Shown here: positions 6,427 to 13,829 of the stretch, piece after piece
Position numbering within the stretch: position 1 is the stretch's first letter
Layout of the letters: each line of letters starts with the position of its first letter
Origin: a virus
DNA: 35,839 nt
Virus record (IMG/VR): IMGVR_UViG_3300044679_000059
Span: 1-35,839 of that record
Strand: one strand, 5' to 3'
Program-made: the position numbers and the translations under genes
Notes under the pieces: model-generated
The model's input: the letters and a program-made list of their open reading frames with translations, nothing else
Database searches by the model: none
What the model was told of the DNA's origin: nothing

Positions 6427-6872
6427 CCAATGAAGAATTCATAGCGCAACTTCGGGCAGAATTAAACACCTTTCTAGTAGATTCCGTGAAGGACAGCCAA
6501 ATAAAATATGCCAGGATCCAATCTCAAATTCATGAGATACGCGAACAAATGACCCTCATCCAGAATGAATTTAATACTGTAGATAAAATGTCTTTCCTTT
6601 TGGAGAGGGTGTTATCTGATAATACTATAGACAAGAATATCAAAAGTAGAACGAACCAATTGAATAGGGTTCGCCAAACTATAGATAGGATAAAAGTAAA
6701 TTATTTGTCTGAAGATGGTTGGGATGATTTCTATCCTTATACAAGTGAGCCAACTATGTTTCACAAGGGTCAAAAGGCGCTTTCAGGAAAAAAGCATGAT
6801 GCTAAAATAAAAGAATATTTGAAACTCAATCTCGAAGATTTACAGAAAGATGTAGAAGAACTGTGCTGCTAA
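6423..6872 (+). CDS. Hypothetical coiled-coil protein, 149 aa
   Basis: Not recognised. A mostly helical protein with long heptad-like segments (about 25-90) and two terminal Cys. Its first 25 residues (MTNEEF... LNTFLVDSVKD) closely match the next gene's (MTHEEF... LNDFLVEMVHE), so the two are tandem paralogues at least in that part. The start is in an ATGA overlap. Confidence 0.67.
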   Translation: MTNEEFIAQLRAELNTFLVDSVKDSQIKYARIQSQIHEIREQMTLIQNEFNTVDKMSFLLERVLSDNTIDKNIKSRTNQLNRVRQTIDRIKVNYLSEDGWDDFYPYTSEPTMFHKGQKALSGKKHDAKIKEYLKLNLEDLQKDVEELCC

Positions 6873-6884
6873 AGAGGCTAAAAA

Positions 6885-7346
6885 ATGACCCACGAAGAAT
6901 TCCTAGAGAATATGACGAAAGCCCTGAATGATTTTCTTGTTGAAATGGTTCACGAAAACGATAAACGCGCTGACAAAATCGAAAAGATGGCATTAGAGAC
7001 TCGAAGTGAGATGCGTGAGTTGATTCATGAAGTCAATCTAATGCGTAACGCCATCGGGAAAAAGTGGGGTTTGGAAGCTATTGAAGCTAAAATGGATAAA
7101 GTAAGAGAGGTATTCATTGCTTTCGCATCTCTTCGGAATCCTGATAGTTTAATAAATAGACATTATTTTTCTTATCTAGCAAATCCAAAATATAAAGAAT
7201 GGGAGCAATCAAAAGGAATAGAAAGAGATCTTGAAGAAATTATTGAAGATGCTAGGTGGGAACAATTCCTAATCATTTTAGATGAGTTGGAAAAGAAGTT
7301 GTTATATATATTTGAAATAAAAGATGTGGATGATTTTATGTTATGA
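6885..7346 (+). CDS. Hypothetical coiled-coil protein, 153 aa, paralogue of upstream gene
   Basis: Not recognised. The N-terminal 25 residues match the protein at 6423-6872; the rest diverges but stays helical and acidic. The start is preceded by only a weak AGAGG. The stop overlaps the next ATG (TTATGA). Confidence 0.65.
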   Translation: MTHEEFLENMTKALNDFLVEMVHENDKRADKIEKMALETRSEMRELIHEVNLMRNAIGKKWGLEAIEAKMDKVREVFIAFASLRNPDSLINRHYFSYLANPKYKEWEQSKGIERDLEEIIEDARWEQFLIILDELEKKLLYIFEIKDVDDFML

Positions 7347-7675
7347 ACAGTAAAGAAATACAAGAACTTACAAGATATTCTAATCAATACGGCATTAATA
7401 TTGTCAATTGCGAAAATTATAACGGCACATTGGAAGCGCATTATGGTATCTTTCAATCGGTAATGATTAGTGACGACCTTCCACTTGACGCAGCCAAGAG
7501 TATCATACAATCTATCGTTCGGCTTTATCCCATTGCCAAGATAGAAAAAGACCACGAGAATAAAATTATAGAGATACTCAAGCACAAGAATATTGTAGAT
7601 TTGGAGATAATGAAATTGCAAGAGCTTCAGTCTCGTGATGAAAAGCAGTTGCAAGAGCTTATTAGGATGGTTTGA
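7343..7675 (+). CDS. Hypothetical protein, 110 aa
   Basis: Not recognised. Residues 1-60 resemble the following 67-aa gene (short helix with K-E-x-Q-x-L, a G-x-x-x-x-x-C strand, then a Tyr-rich strand and a helix), so this is another tandem pair. A Gln/Glu-rich helix closes the protein. Confidence 0.62.
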   Translation: MNSKEIQELTRYSNQYGINIVNCENYNGTLEAHYGIFQSVMISDDLPLDAAKSIIQSIVRLYPIAKIEKDHENKIIEILKHKNIVDLEIMKLQELQSRDEKQLQELIRMV

Positions 7676-7878
7676 TGACTAAAGAAGAACTCCAACAATT
7701 AGAAAAAGAAGCGGCTATGTTAGGCATGAAATTTACTGACTGCGCTCAATTCTATGAGATTCAATATGCCGTGATAAACTATCATATGATAGATATCGAT
7801 GATAATTATTCGTCTCAAGAAGTGCGCAATATTCTGCATTCTCTCTCTAAGCGGGATATTGTGCCACTTCCCTTTTAA
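7675..7878 (+). CDS. Hypothetical protein, 67 aa, paralogue of upstream gene
   Basis: Not recognised. ATG 7675 overlaps the preceding TGA by one base; AGGATGG lies upstream. It aligns with the first 60 residues of the 110-aa neighbour. It is the last gene of the rightward small-gene block and ends four bases from the stop of the convergent lysozyme gene. Confidence 0.6.
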   Translation: MTKEELQQLEKEAAMLGMKFTDCAQFYEIQYAVINYHMIDIDDNYSSQEVRNILHSLSKRDIVPLPF

Positions 7879-7881
7879 TAA

Positions 7882-8310
7882 TTAGCCACTCCTCATCAAT
7901 ACGGCCAATCTTTGAGCACGTTCTGGCTCTTGTTTAGCCCATAAAGAGGCTAGCATCTCTTGTGCTGCTTTTTCGTACTCTTTAGCATTCACCGCATCTA
8001 TCACACCTACAAATTGACCTAATTTGCCAATTCCCATATTGAAACACATATTTATCAATACCGTTTTCCGGTTATCTGATAAGTCATCGTACACTGGGAA
8101 AAGCTTTATTACGTTATTTTCGGCTACTAATATATCGGTGTTAAGCAAAGAATAAGCTTCTGGCATGGAAATACCGACCGTAGAAAGATTGCGCCCAATG
8201 CCTATCGTTAAGAATCCCATTGTGTCTTTGTATGGGAACTTTCTATAGCCCTCATCATTAACTAACTGCTGAATTAATTGTTTGTGACCTTGTTCGGATA
8301 AAGCTGCCAT
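7882..8310 (-). CDS. Endolysin, T4-type lysozyme (GH24)
   Basis: A 142-aa muramidase that cleaves the MurNAc-GlcNAc bond in peptidoglycan at lysis. The catalytic triad spacing of T4 lysozyme is present: Glu20 (in VNDEGYRKF), Asp29 (YKDT) and Thr35 (FLTIGIGRN), nine and six residues apart as in T4 E11-D20-T26. The C-terminal W-x(5)-E-R-A-x-R-L motif is typical of phage members. No signal peptide or signal anchor is seen, so it needs a holin. AAGGATG precedes ATG 8310. It lies alone on the minus strand between two plus-strand blocks, and no holin or spanin gene is adjacent. Confidence 0.93.
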   Translation of the reverse strand: MAALSEQGHKQLIQQLVNDEGYRKFPYKDTMGFLTIGIGRNLSTVGISMPEAYSLLNTDILVAENNVIKLFPVYDDLSDNRKTVLINMCFNMGIGKLGQFVGVIDAVNAKEYEKAAQEMLASLWAKQEPERAQRLAVLMRSG

Positions 8311-8342
8311 TTTACATCCTTATAAGTTTTGATTTGTCAAAT

Positions 8343-8366
8343 GGTGAGTTTTATCTCACCTTTTTT
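8343..8366 (+). terminator. Hairpin terminator on the plus strand
   Basis: GGTGAG (8343-8348) pairs with CTCACC (8355-8360), loop TTTTAT, followed by six T (8361-8366). It could stop rightward transcripts that have read through the lysozyme gene in antisense. The stem is short, so efficiency is uncertain. Confidence 0.55.
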
Positions 8367-8414
8367 CTCACCTCATTGATTTTTATATGAAATCACCTTT
8401 CACCTTTTTTCTCA
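8343..8414. repeat. Cluster of TCACC repeats upstream of lysozyme
   Basis: TCACC occurs at 8356, 8368, 8393 and 8400 and inverted at 8343. A 15-base direct repeat (TCACC, six T, CTCA) is at 8356-8370 and 8400-8414. The rest of 8415-8526 holds only small dyads such as TTGCAT/ATGCAA and no gene. The cluster may bind a regulator of the lysozyme transcript or be a remnant of local duplication. Confidence 0.45.
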
Positions 8415-8526
8415 GGTAAATTGGGTTGCGGTCGCCAGATTTTCACTGACCACTGAAAGGGTCATAGATAACAGAGTGTGTTAATGTCATCTCTTTCAGG
8501 TTGCATCATGCAAAACCGCATCTAAG

Positions 8527-8601
8527 TGGCTGCATGACTAGGATTCGAACCTAGGAATGGTGGGATCAAAGCCCGCTGCCTTACCTCTTGGCGACCATGC
8601 A
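8527..8601 (-). tRNA. tRNA-Gln(UUG)
   Basis: A full cloverleaf reads on the minus strand: seven-pair acceptor (TGCATGG with TCATGCA, last pair G-U), D-arm GCC/GGC, anticodon loop CTTTGAT giving anticodon TTG with U33, T-arm CTAGG/CCTAG with loop TTCGAAT, discriminator G and an encoded CCA (8527-8529). The anticodon stem has one C-A mismatch. It would read CAA, which is frequent in the Gln-rich portal and scaffold genes. It lies upstream of the lysozyme on the same strand. Confidence 0.93.
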
Positions 8602-8620
8602 TCTAAATTAAGAATGCATT

Positions 8621-8664
8621 TTTACATTAAAAGTATTGATTGTATAGAAAAATGTTTGTAAACT
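8621..8664 (+). promoter_or_regulatory. Candidate promoter of the packaging genes
   Basis: Two overlapping sigma70-like arrangements: TTTACA (8621-8626) with TATAGA (8643-8648), 16-base spacer; or TTGATT (8636-8641) with TAAACT (8659-8664), 17-base spacer. Either would serve the gene at 8696 and the terminase genes. Confidence 0.4.
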
Positions 8665-8695
8665 AAAGTATTATGTTTGAAGGGGTATTTATAAA

Positions 8696-8917
8696 ATGAG
8701 CTTAGTTGATATGTGCCCTCATTGCTGGGGAAGTGGTCTTGTGGGAGAGCCTTTAATGGAATGTCCTAAATGCGATGGTCAAGGAATGCTTTTTATAGAA
8801 AAAATCAATCAAGGATGTAGAAAGTTAAAAGATGATAAATACCAATACAACGTCAACAAATTTAAAAATGCAAGAGCAAGCTGGAAAGAGAGGGCTTCAT
8901 GCAGCTACGGAACCTAA
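8696..8917 (+). CDS. Small zinc-ribbon protein, 73 aa
   Basis: Two C-P-x-C-x-G-x-G motifs (residues 7-14 and 23-30), as in the cysteine-rich repeats of DnaJ, predict one zinc site. The rest is short and basic. AAGGGG precedes ATG 8696. It overlaps the terminase small subunit gene by 86 bases in another frame if TerS starts at 8832, so either TerS starts later or the two genes are truly overlapping. Function unknown; it may assist packaging. Confidence 0.65.
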   Translation: MSLVDMCPHCWGSGLVGEPLMECPKCDGQGMLFIEKINQGCRKLKDDKYQYNVNKFKNARASWKERASCSYGT

Positions 8918-9392
8918 TGCCAAATGTGGCCGTTTCCATTGTGAAATGCATTTGCGTCGCTTTTGTTATGCGTATTTATTAAATGGTTTTAATGCAAAAG
9001 AAGCAGCTTATCATATTGGTGACAAAAAAAACTATGCTAATGCGCATTACACCCGATACTTAAAACATCCCTTCGTTCAAAACTTTATCAGGGAACACAC
9101 ACAGAAAATGGAACAAATCATAGAAGTAAATTTAGCGTGGAAGATTCAAAAGCTCAAAAAGATTATAGATATCTGCATTCCAGATACTGCCAAAAGTCGA
9201 AATGACTTATATACCAAAGGTGCAATTGCTGCCATTAGCGAGCTTAATAAGATGCAAGGCCATTATGCCCCAGAACGTTCGATTAGTTCCAGCATTAATC
9301 GTGAATTGGGTCTTAATATGGAAGTAGACGATTTAAAAATTAGTGAAGAAATCTTGGAAGAATTGAATAAAAAATACAAAAAAGATTACTAA
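8832..9392 (+). CDS. Terminase small subunit
   Basis: A 186-aa protein placed directly before the large terminase. Residues about 35-85 show the usual small-terminase helix-turn-helix region (FCYAYLLNGFNAKEAAYHIG, then YTRYLKHPFVQNFI), which binds the packaging start site; the remainder is helical, with an acidic C-terminus. ATG 8832 is the longest start; ATG 8868 is an alternative that would shorten the overlap with the zinc-ribbon gene. The stop overlaps the TerL start (TAATG). Confidence 0.85.
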   Translation: MINTNTTSTNLKMQEQAGKRGLHAATEPNAKCGRFHCEMHLRRFCYAYLLNGFNAKEAAYHIGDKKNYANAHYTRYLKHPFVQNFIREHTQKMEQIIEVNLAWKIQKLKKIIDICIPDTAKSRNDLYTKGAIAAISELNKMQGHYAPERSISSSINRELGLNMEVDDLKISEEILEELNKKYKKDY

Positions 9393-10963
9393 TGAATGTG
9401 GAAGCATATCAAGATCTTATTCCGCGTACAGAACATGAAGCTATGGCTTTACGTGCTCGGCTATGTGGTTCTCTGTTACTTTTTACTCAGTTTTTTTACA
9501 AGCTAAGAACTGGGCGTAATTTTGATTTAAGTTTGCCCGTTTCCCGTGAAAGTCATTACATTACCGTATGCCGTGAATTAACTCATGTTGCTGAAGGGAA
9601 AACTAAGCGCTTGTTAATTAATATTCCGCCGCGTTATGGAAAAACTGAGCTTTTGATACATTTTGTCGCGTGGACTTTGGCTAAAAATCCTTCTAATAAT
9701 TATATTTATATAAGTTATTCCCATTCTTTGGCTAAAACCCAAACTCAAACCATTCGTTCTATTCTTCAATTGCCCCTTTATAAAAAAATATTTAAAGTCG
9801 AATTATCACCAGATAGTACTGCAAAAGGTAATTTTAAAACAACAGCAGGTGGCAATATATATGCTGCTGGTGCTGGGGGTACTATTACTGGTTTTGGTTC
9901 TGGTATACATGGTGGTACCGACATTGGCGGCGCTTTAATAATAGATGACATTCACAAACCGGACCAAGTAACTAGTGATGTAATAAGGGCAAATATTAAT
10001 GAATGGTGGTTTAACACATGCATGTCTCGCGTTAATAATCCAAACACGCCTATTGTTGGCATTGGCCAACGCCTTCATGAAGATGATTTATTTGCTAACT
10101 TTGCAAAGAACAATGAATGGAAGAGTCTTATTATTCCCGCATTAGATATTCACAATAATGCTTTACATCCAGGATTACATACGACTGAAAAGCTTTTGGA
10201 AATGAAAGAAGCTTCACCTTATAACTTTGCTGCTCAATATCAGCAAAATCCCATCCCAGCAGGTGGTTCCGTCTTTAAGCCGGAATGGTTCGAGCTAATG
10301 GATGAAGAGCCAAATATTTTAGTGACATTTATCACAGCTGATACAGCTGAAACTGATAAGACCTACAATGATGCTACTGTTTTTAGTTTCTGGGGTCTTT
10401 ATAAAATTGTTAATTTTGGACGAGAAACCGATGCTTATGCACTTCACTGGATAGATTGTTATGAAACTCGCATAGAACCAAAAGATTTACATGATGAGTT
10501 CATGGCATTTTATCAAGGATGCATGATGCATAAAGTAGCACCCTCATTGGCTGCGATTGAAAAGAAATCTACGGGAGTTACATTGCTCTCTGTTTTAAAA
10601 GAAATGAGGGGAATTAGAATTTTAGAAGTTGAGCGTAATGCTAATTCTCTAAATAAAGCCGCTCGATTTTATAATATCCAAGGATTCGTTGCTAAGAAGT
10701 GCATTAGTTTGCCGCGTATAGGACGACATACTGTGAACTGCCTAGAACATTGTCGCAAAATAACAGGCAACAACTCTCATCGCTTTGATGATATTGCCGA
10801 TACGCTCTACGACGCAATCAAGATTGCTCTAATCGATAAAATACTTATCAACTACATCCCAACTGAACAAGCGCATAACAAAGTCTTGGAGACGATGGCG
10901 CAAAAGTTCAATTACCAACAGCAAATTAGGAGTGCACGCTATGGGAATTCCAGCATACGATGA
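9392..10963 (+). CDS. Terminase large subunit
   Basis: A 523-aa packaging motor and headful nuclease. The ATPase domain has a Walker A-type PPRYGKTE (79-86) and Walker B LIIDD (182-186) followed by the coupling region. The C-terminal RNase H-like nuclease shows the expected acidic residues: Asp317 (TADTA), Glu390 (AAIEKKS) and Asp466/467 (RFDDIADTLYDA). Length is normal for this family. It works with TerS at the portal. The ATG overlaps the TerS stop and its end overlaps the portal start region. Confidence 0.96.
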   Translation: MNVEAYQDLIPRTEHEAMALRARLCGSLLLFTQFFYKLRTGRNFDLSLPVSRESHYITVCRELTHVAEGKTKRLLINIPPRYGKTELLIHFVAWTLAKNPSNNYIYISYSHSLAKTQTQTIRSILQLPLYKKIFKVELSPDSTAKGNFKTTAGGNIYAAGAGGTITGFGSGIHGGTDIGGALIIDDIHKPDQVTSDVIRANINEWWFNTCMSRVNNPNTPIVGIGQRLHEDDLFANFAKNNEWKSLIIPALDIHNNALHPGLHTTEKLLEMKEASPYNFAAQYQQNPIPAGGSVFKPEWFELMDEEPNILVTFITADTAETDKTYNDATVFSFWGLYKIVNFGRETDAYALHWIDCYETRIEPKDLHDEFMAFYQGCMMHKVAPSLAAIEKKSTGVTLLSVLKEMRGIRILEVERNANSLNKAARFYNIQGFVAKKCISLPRIGRHTVNCLEHCRKITGNNSHRFDDIADTLYDAIKIALIDKILINYIPTEQAHNKVLETMAQKFNYQQQIRSARYGNSSIR

Positions 10964-13115
10964 ATCAGATGAATTAAAAGAATTCAAAGAAAATATCAAA
11001 CGAACCTATTTATATTGGCGTCCTAACAGTGAACGCTATTACCGCTTTCGCAAAATGATTTTTGATACCACAATGTCTCCAGAAGATATTGCCGTCATGG
11101 AAGAACTCCAGAAGCCATCAATAGAATGCAATATTCTAGAGTCTTATATTAGCCGACCTCGTGGCGAATTTAGTAAACAAGAACCTTCAATTGAAATCAC
11201 CGCTAAACCCAACAAAAATCCCAGTCCTCGGCTCATTAAATTTATAGAAGGGCATATACGTTATTTGATTGAGTCTTCAAATGCAAAATATGCAACTGCT
11301 TTTAATATATTTACCGATTTGCTAACGGGCGGTTTTAGCGTAGCAAAAATTACAACTGATTATGAGAACCCCATGTCATTCGATCGCGTCATTGAATTTA
11401 AAAAGGCATTTGATGCGACTATGTGCGGTTTCGATCCACTCGCGATGACTCCCTCAAAATATGATGGCCGTTTTTGTTTTGAGCTTTTCCCCAAGAGCAA
11501 GAAAGAAGCAGAAGAGATGGGCATTAATACAACTAATCTCGCTTTCTCCAAAGAAATGGGCGGTTTTAATTGGTCTTACAAAAGTGAGCAAGAAAAGATT
11601 GTACTGATTGCAGAATATTATCACAAGAAAGTGAAGCGTAAAAAGATTGTAAAGGTTGCGCCGATTCCCACCCTTAATATACCTGAACAAGAGATGTTGG
11701 CTAGTCAATATAAACAACTCATAGAGCGCTGGAATCAAGAAGGCATCATTGAACAACCGCCCGTTATCATTGAAGAACGAATGACTGAAATCCCAGAAAT
11801 TTGGCAATACCTGATTGTAGAAAATGAAATCCTCAAGGAAACAAAGACGGATTTAACTTATTTCCCGCTCGTTTACTTTGACGGGAACAGTGCCATTATA
11901 CGGGACGATACTAACGGCTCTAGTTATCAATATACTCGCCCACTGGTTTATAATGCGTTGGGTGTTCAAAAACTCATGAACTTTTCTATTCAATCTTTAG
12001 CCAATGAATTGGAGAATTTGGTTCAACATAAATTCATGGCCTCTAAAGAAAGTATACCAGACCAATATGTAGATGCGTGGATGAATGTACAAAAGCCAAA
12101 CACACTCATCTACAATGAATTCTATGAAAACAATGTTGATGCAAGATTAACGCCACCACGTGAAATTGCACGGCCCCCCATCCCTCAAGAAATTATGGGA
12201 ACGATTAGCCTTTGCGGTCAATTGAGTCAACAAGTATTAGGCAATTATGATGCGGCTCTCGCGAAGTTACCATCTAATCAAACTAGTGGTGTAGCAATAC
12301 AAGAAACTATTTCGCTTTCCAATGATAATGTGATGCCTTGTATTGTTAATTACATGCAATCATTAACGCATTGCGGTTATATATTTGCTGATAGGATTCC
12401 TAAATGTCATCCCACGCCCTCAACACTTCCTGTTATTGATGCTTCAGGCCAGAAAGCTTTTATTAAAGTCAACGAAGAACAAAATGCCATGCAAGGATTT
12501 GGTCAGCAACAGCAAGAAACTATTAATCTTTATCATAGCAGTACTCATTTAGATATTTGTATTAAAGCTGGCCTTAATTTCAAAATGCAAAAATCGAGAA
12601 CGTTGCAAGAAATAACTTCTCTTATGCAAGCTTCTCCTATATTTGCAGAATTTATGAATGCGAAAGCGTTACCACAATTAGTGGATAATCTTGAAATTAG
12701 AAATCAAGAAGAACTAAAAGAACTTGCAGACCAATTCATGCAAGAGATGCAACAACGAATGCAGCAAGCGCAGCAACAACAAGGACAACAAGGTAATCCA
12801 AATCAAGCACGCGAACAATTAGAAATGGCAAAATTACAATTAGCAGCGCAAGAGATGCAACAAAAAGATAAACAATTTGATGTAAGCACTCACCTTAAAG
12901 TTGCTCAAATGGAAAATGAACGCAAGACTGATGATGAACGCTTGACAAACGAACGCATTAAGTTATTATCCGACATAAAGCTTGAACATGAAAACAGTCA
13001 AGTTCAAATGCATAAGGCATCTACAGAACGCTACGCAAAGAATGTAGATTTAGCAATTAAACATTTGGACAGTGAACGCAAGCATCAACAATCTTCAGAA
13101 AGCCTAATGGAGTAA
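10941..13115 (+). CDS. Portal protein, P22 gp1-type
   Basis: A 724-aa portal subunit, almost the length of P22 gp1 (725 aa). It forms the dodecameric ring at the packaging vertex. I chose ATG 10941 because AGGAG (10928-10932) is spaced eight bases away; an upstream GTG at 10932 overlaps that same site. Recognisable P22-type features are the N-terminal YWRPNSERYYRF region, the IECNILESYISRPRGE segment, and a long helical, Gln-rich barrel region near the C-terminus (about 590-650). Many Gln codons are CAA, matching the phage tRNA-Gln. Confidence 0.94.
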   Translation: MGIPAYDESDELKEFKENIKRTYLYWRPNSERYYRFRKMIFDTTMSPEDIAVMEELQKPSIECNILESYISRPRGEFSKQEPSIEITAKPNKNPSPRLIKFIEGHIRYLIESSNAKYATAFNIFTDLLTGGFSVAKITTDYENPMSFDRVIEFKKAFDATMCGFDPLAMTPSKYDGRFCFELFPKSKKEAEEMGINTTNLAFSKEMGGFNWSYKSEQEKIVLIAEYYHKKVKRKKIVKVAPIPTLNIPEQEMLASQYKQLIERWNQEGIIEQPPVIIEERMTEIPEIWQYLIVENEILKETKTDLTYFPLVYFDGNSAIIRDDTNGSSYQYTRPLVYNALGVQKLMNFSIQSLANELENLVQHKFMASKESIPDQYVDAWMNVQKPNTLIYNEFYENNVDARLTPPREIARPPIPQEIMGTISLCGQLSQQVLGNYDAALAKLPSNQTSGVAIQETISLSNDNVMPCIVNYMQSLTHCGYIFADRIPKCHPTPSTLPVIDASGQKAFIKVNEEQNAMQGFGQQQQETINLYHSSTHLDICIKAGLNFKMQKSRTLQEITSLMQASPIFAEFMNAKALPQLVDNLEIRNQEELKELADQFMQEMQQRMQQAQQQQGQQGNPNQAREQLEMAKLQLAAQEMQQKDKQFDVSTHLKVAQMENERKTDDERLTNERIKLLSDIKLEHENSQVQMHKASTERYAKNVDLAIKHLDSERKHQQSSESLME

Positions 13116-13118
13116 ATC

Positions 13119-13316
13119 ATGGCACATAAACCAAAACTAGGAAGTGGCCAACGTTTTAAATCTTTTACGAACAAATTAGAACATGAAGGCTACAGTAAAA
13201 AATCGGCTGGTGCTATTGCAGCATCTGCGGGTAGGAAAGCGCATGGCGCAAAAGAAATGGCGCATATGGCTTCAGCGGGTAAAAAACGTCACTCAGCAAT
13301 AATGCATCAAAAGTAA
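13119..13316 (+). CDS. Small basic phage protein, 65 aa
   Basis: It resembles short, basic proteins often found near phage structural genes (K-L-G-S-G-x-R-F start, then AGAIAASAGRKAHG). Rich in Lys, Ala, His and Gly. It lies four bases after the portal gene. The role is unknown; DNA- or capsid-association is only a guess. Confidence 0.72.
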   Translation: MAHKPKLGSGQRFKSFTNKLEHEGYSKKSAGAIAASAGRKAHGAKEMAHMASAGKKRHSAIMHQK

Positions 13317-13327
13317 GGAGCACTAAA

Positions 13328-13564
13328 ATGGCACAAGCCGAAAGAAAGTTAGTAAAAGAACCCAACAAAATGAGCGCAATGCCAAAAGATGTAGGTCATG
13401 ACCATCTTAAGATGCAACATGCTCACCATAAGAAAATGGCAAAACATCATATGGATGGTGCTAAACACCATGAAGAAATGCGTAAACATATGGAACATGC
13501 ACTGGAAAAACATAAAGTGCATAAAGAACATAAAAAAGAACATCATAAACGCAATCATGATTAA
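13328..13564 (+). CDS. Histidine/lysine-rich protein, 78 aa
   Basis: Not assigned to a family. It contains 17 His and a similar number of Lys, in repeated K-H, H-H and E-H pairs over residues 24-77, with several Met, a composition suited to metal or nucleic acid binding. AAGGAG lies upstream. It sits between portal and scaffold, so a virion or assembly role is possible. Confidence 0.7.
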   Translation: MAQAERKLVKEPNKMSAMPKDVGHDHLKMQHAHHKKMAKHHMDGAKHHEEMRKHMEHALEKHKVHKEHKKEHHKRNHD

Positions 13565-13599
13565 GAATAAAATAAATATCTAGGTTATTAAAAATATAC

Positions 13600-13627
13600 T
13601 TGATATTTAAAATATAATCAGTATAAT
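13600..13627 (+). promoter_or_regulatory. Strong promoter before the scaffold and capsid genes
   Basis: TTGATA (13600-13605) and TATAAT (13622-13627), 16-base spacer. A start near 13634 gives a leader of about 195 bases before the scaffold ATG. Confidence 0.65.
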
Positions 13628-13633
13628 TTTTAA

Positions 13634-13825
13634 TGCTATGCGGTTATGGAAGGTGTCCCTCTTGTTTTTACACGTCCAGTGGCAAGAGGGTATGCCATCA
13701 TTCAAAGTTACTCGGTCTTCAAAACGAGTTAGAACGAAACTATTCGCCTCAATAAAAATAGTTGTTACTCATACATTAATGAGTTAGAAGGCGTGACGGC
13801 TTTAGTGGAATAGTCAGAAGAGGTT
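13634..13825 (+). ncRNA. Structured leader RNA before the scaffold gene
   Basis: Non-coding stretch with several perfect hairpins in a row: CCCTCTTG/CAAGAGGG (13657-13664, 13683-13690), ACTCG/CGAGT (13710-13714, 13725-13729), AACTATT/AATAGTT (13738-13744, 13757-13763) and ACTCAT/ATGAGT (13767-13772, 13779-13784). CGCC (13745-13748) in one loop can pair with GGCG (13790-13793), suggesting a pseudoknot. It matches no RNA family I know and lacks group I core segments. It may be a regulatory 5' leader or a separate small RNA. Confidence 0.5.
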
Positions 13826-13829
13826 ATTA

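Noticed and set aside
8335-8340. TTGACA on the minus strand before the lysozyme gene
   Set aside because: No -10 at 16-18 bases; the only TATAAG lies ten bases away.
13349-13558. Minus-strand Phe/Met-rich reading frame opposite the His-rich gene
   Set aside because: It is the mirror of a low-complexity plus-strand gene with a good ribosome binding site; nothing supports its own expression.
13634-13825. Second group I intron or tmRNA
   Set aside because: No group I core segments, tRNA-like ends or tag frame are visible; left as an unclassified structured leader.
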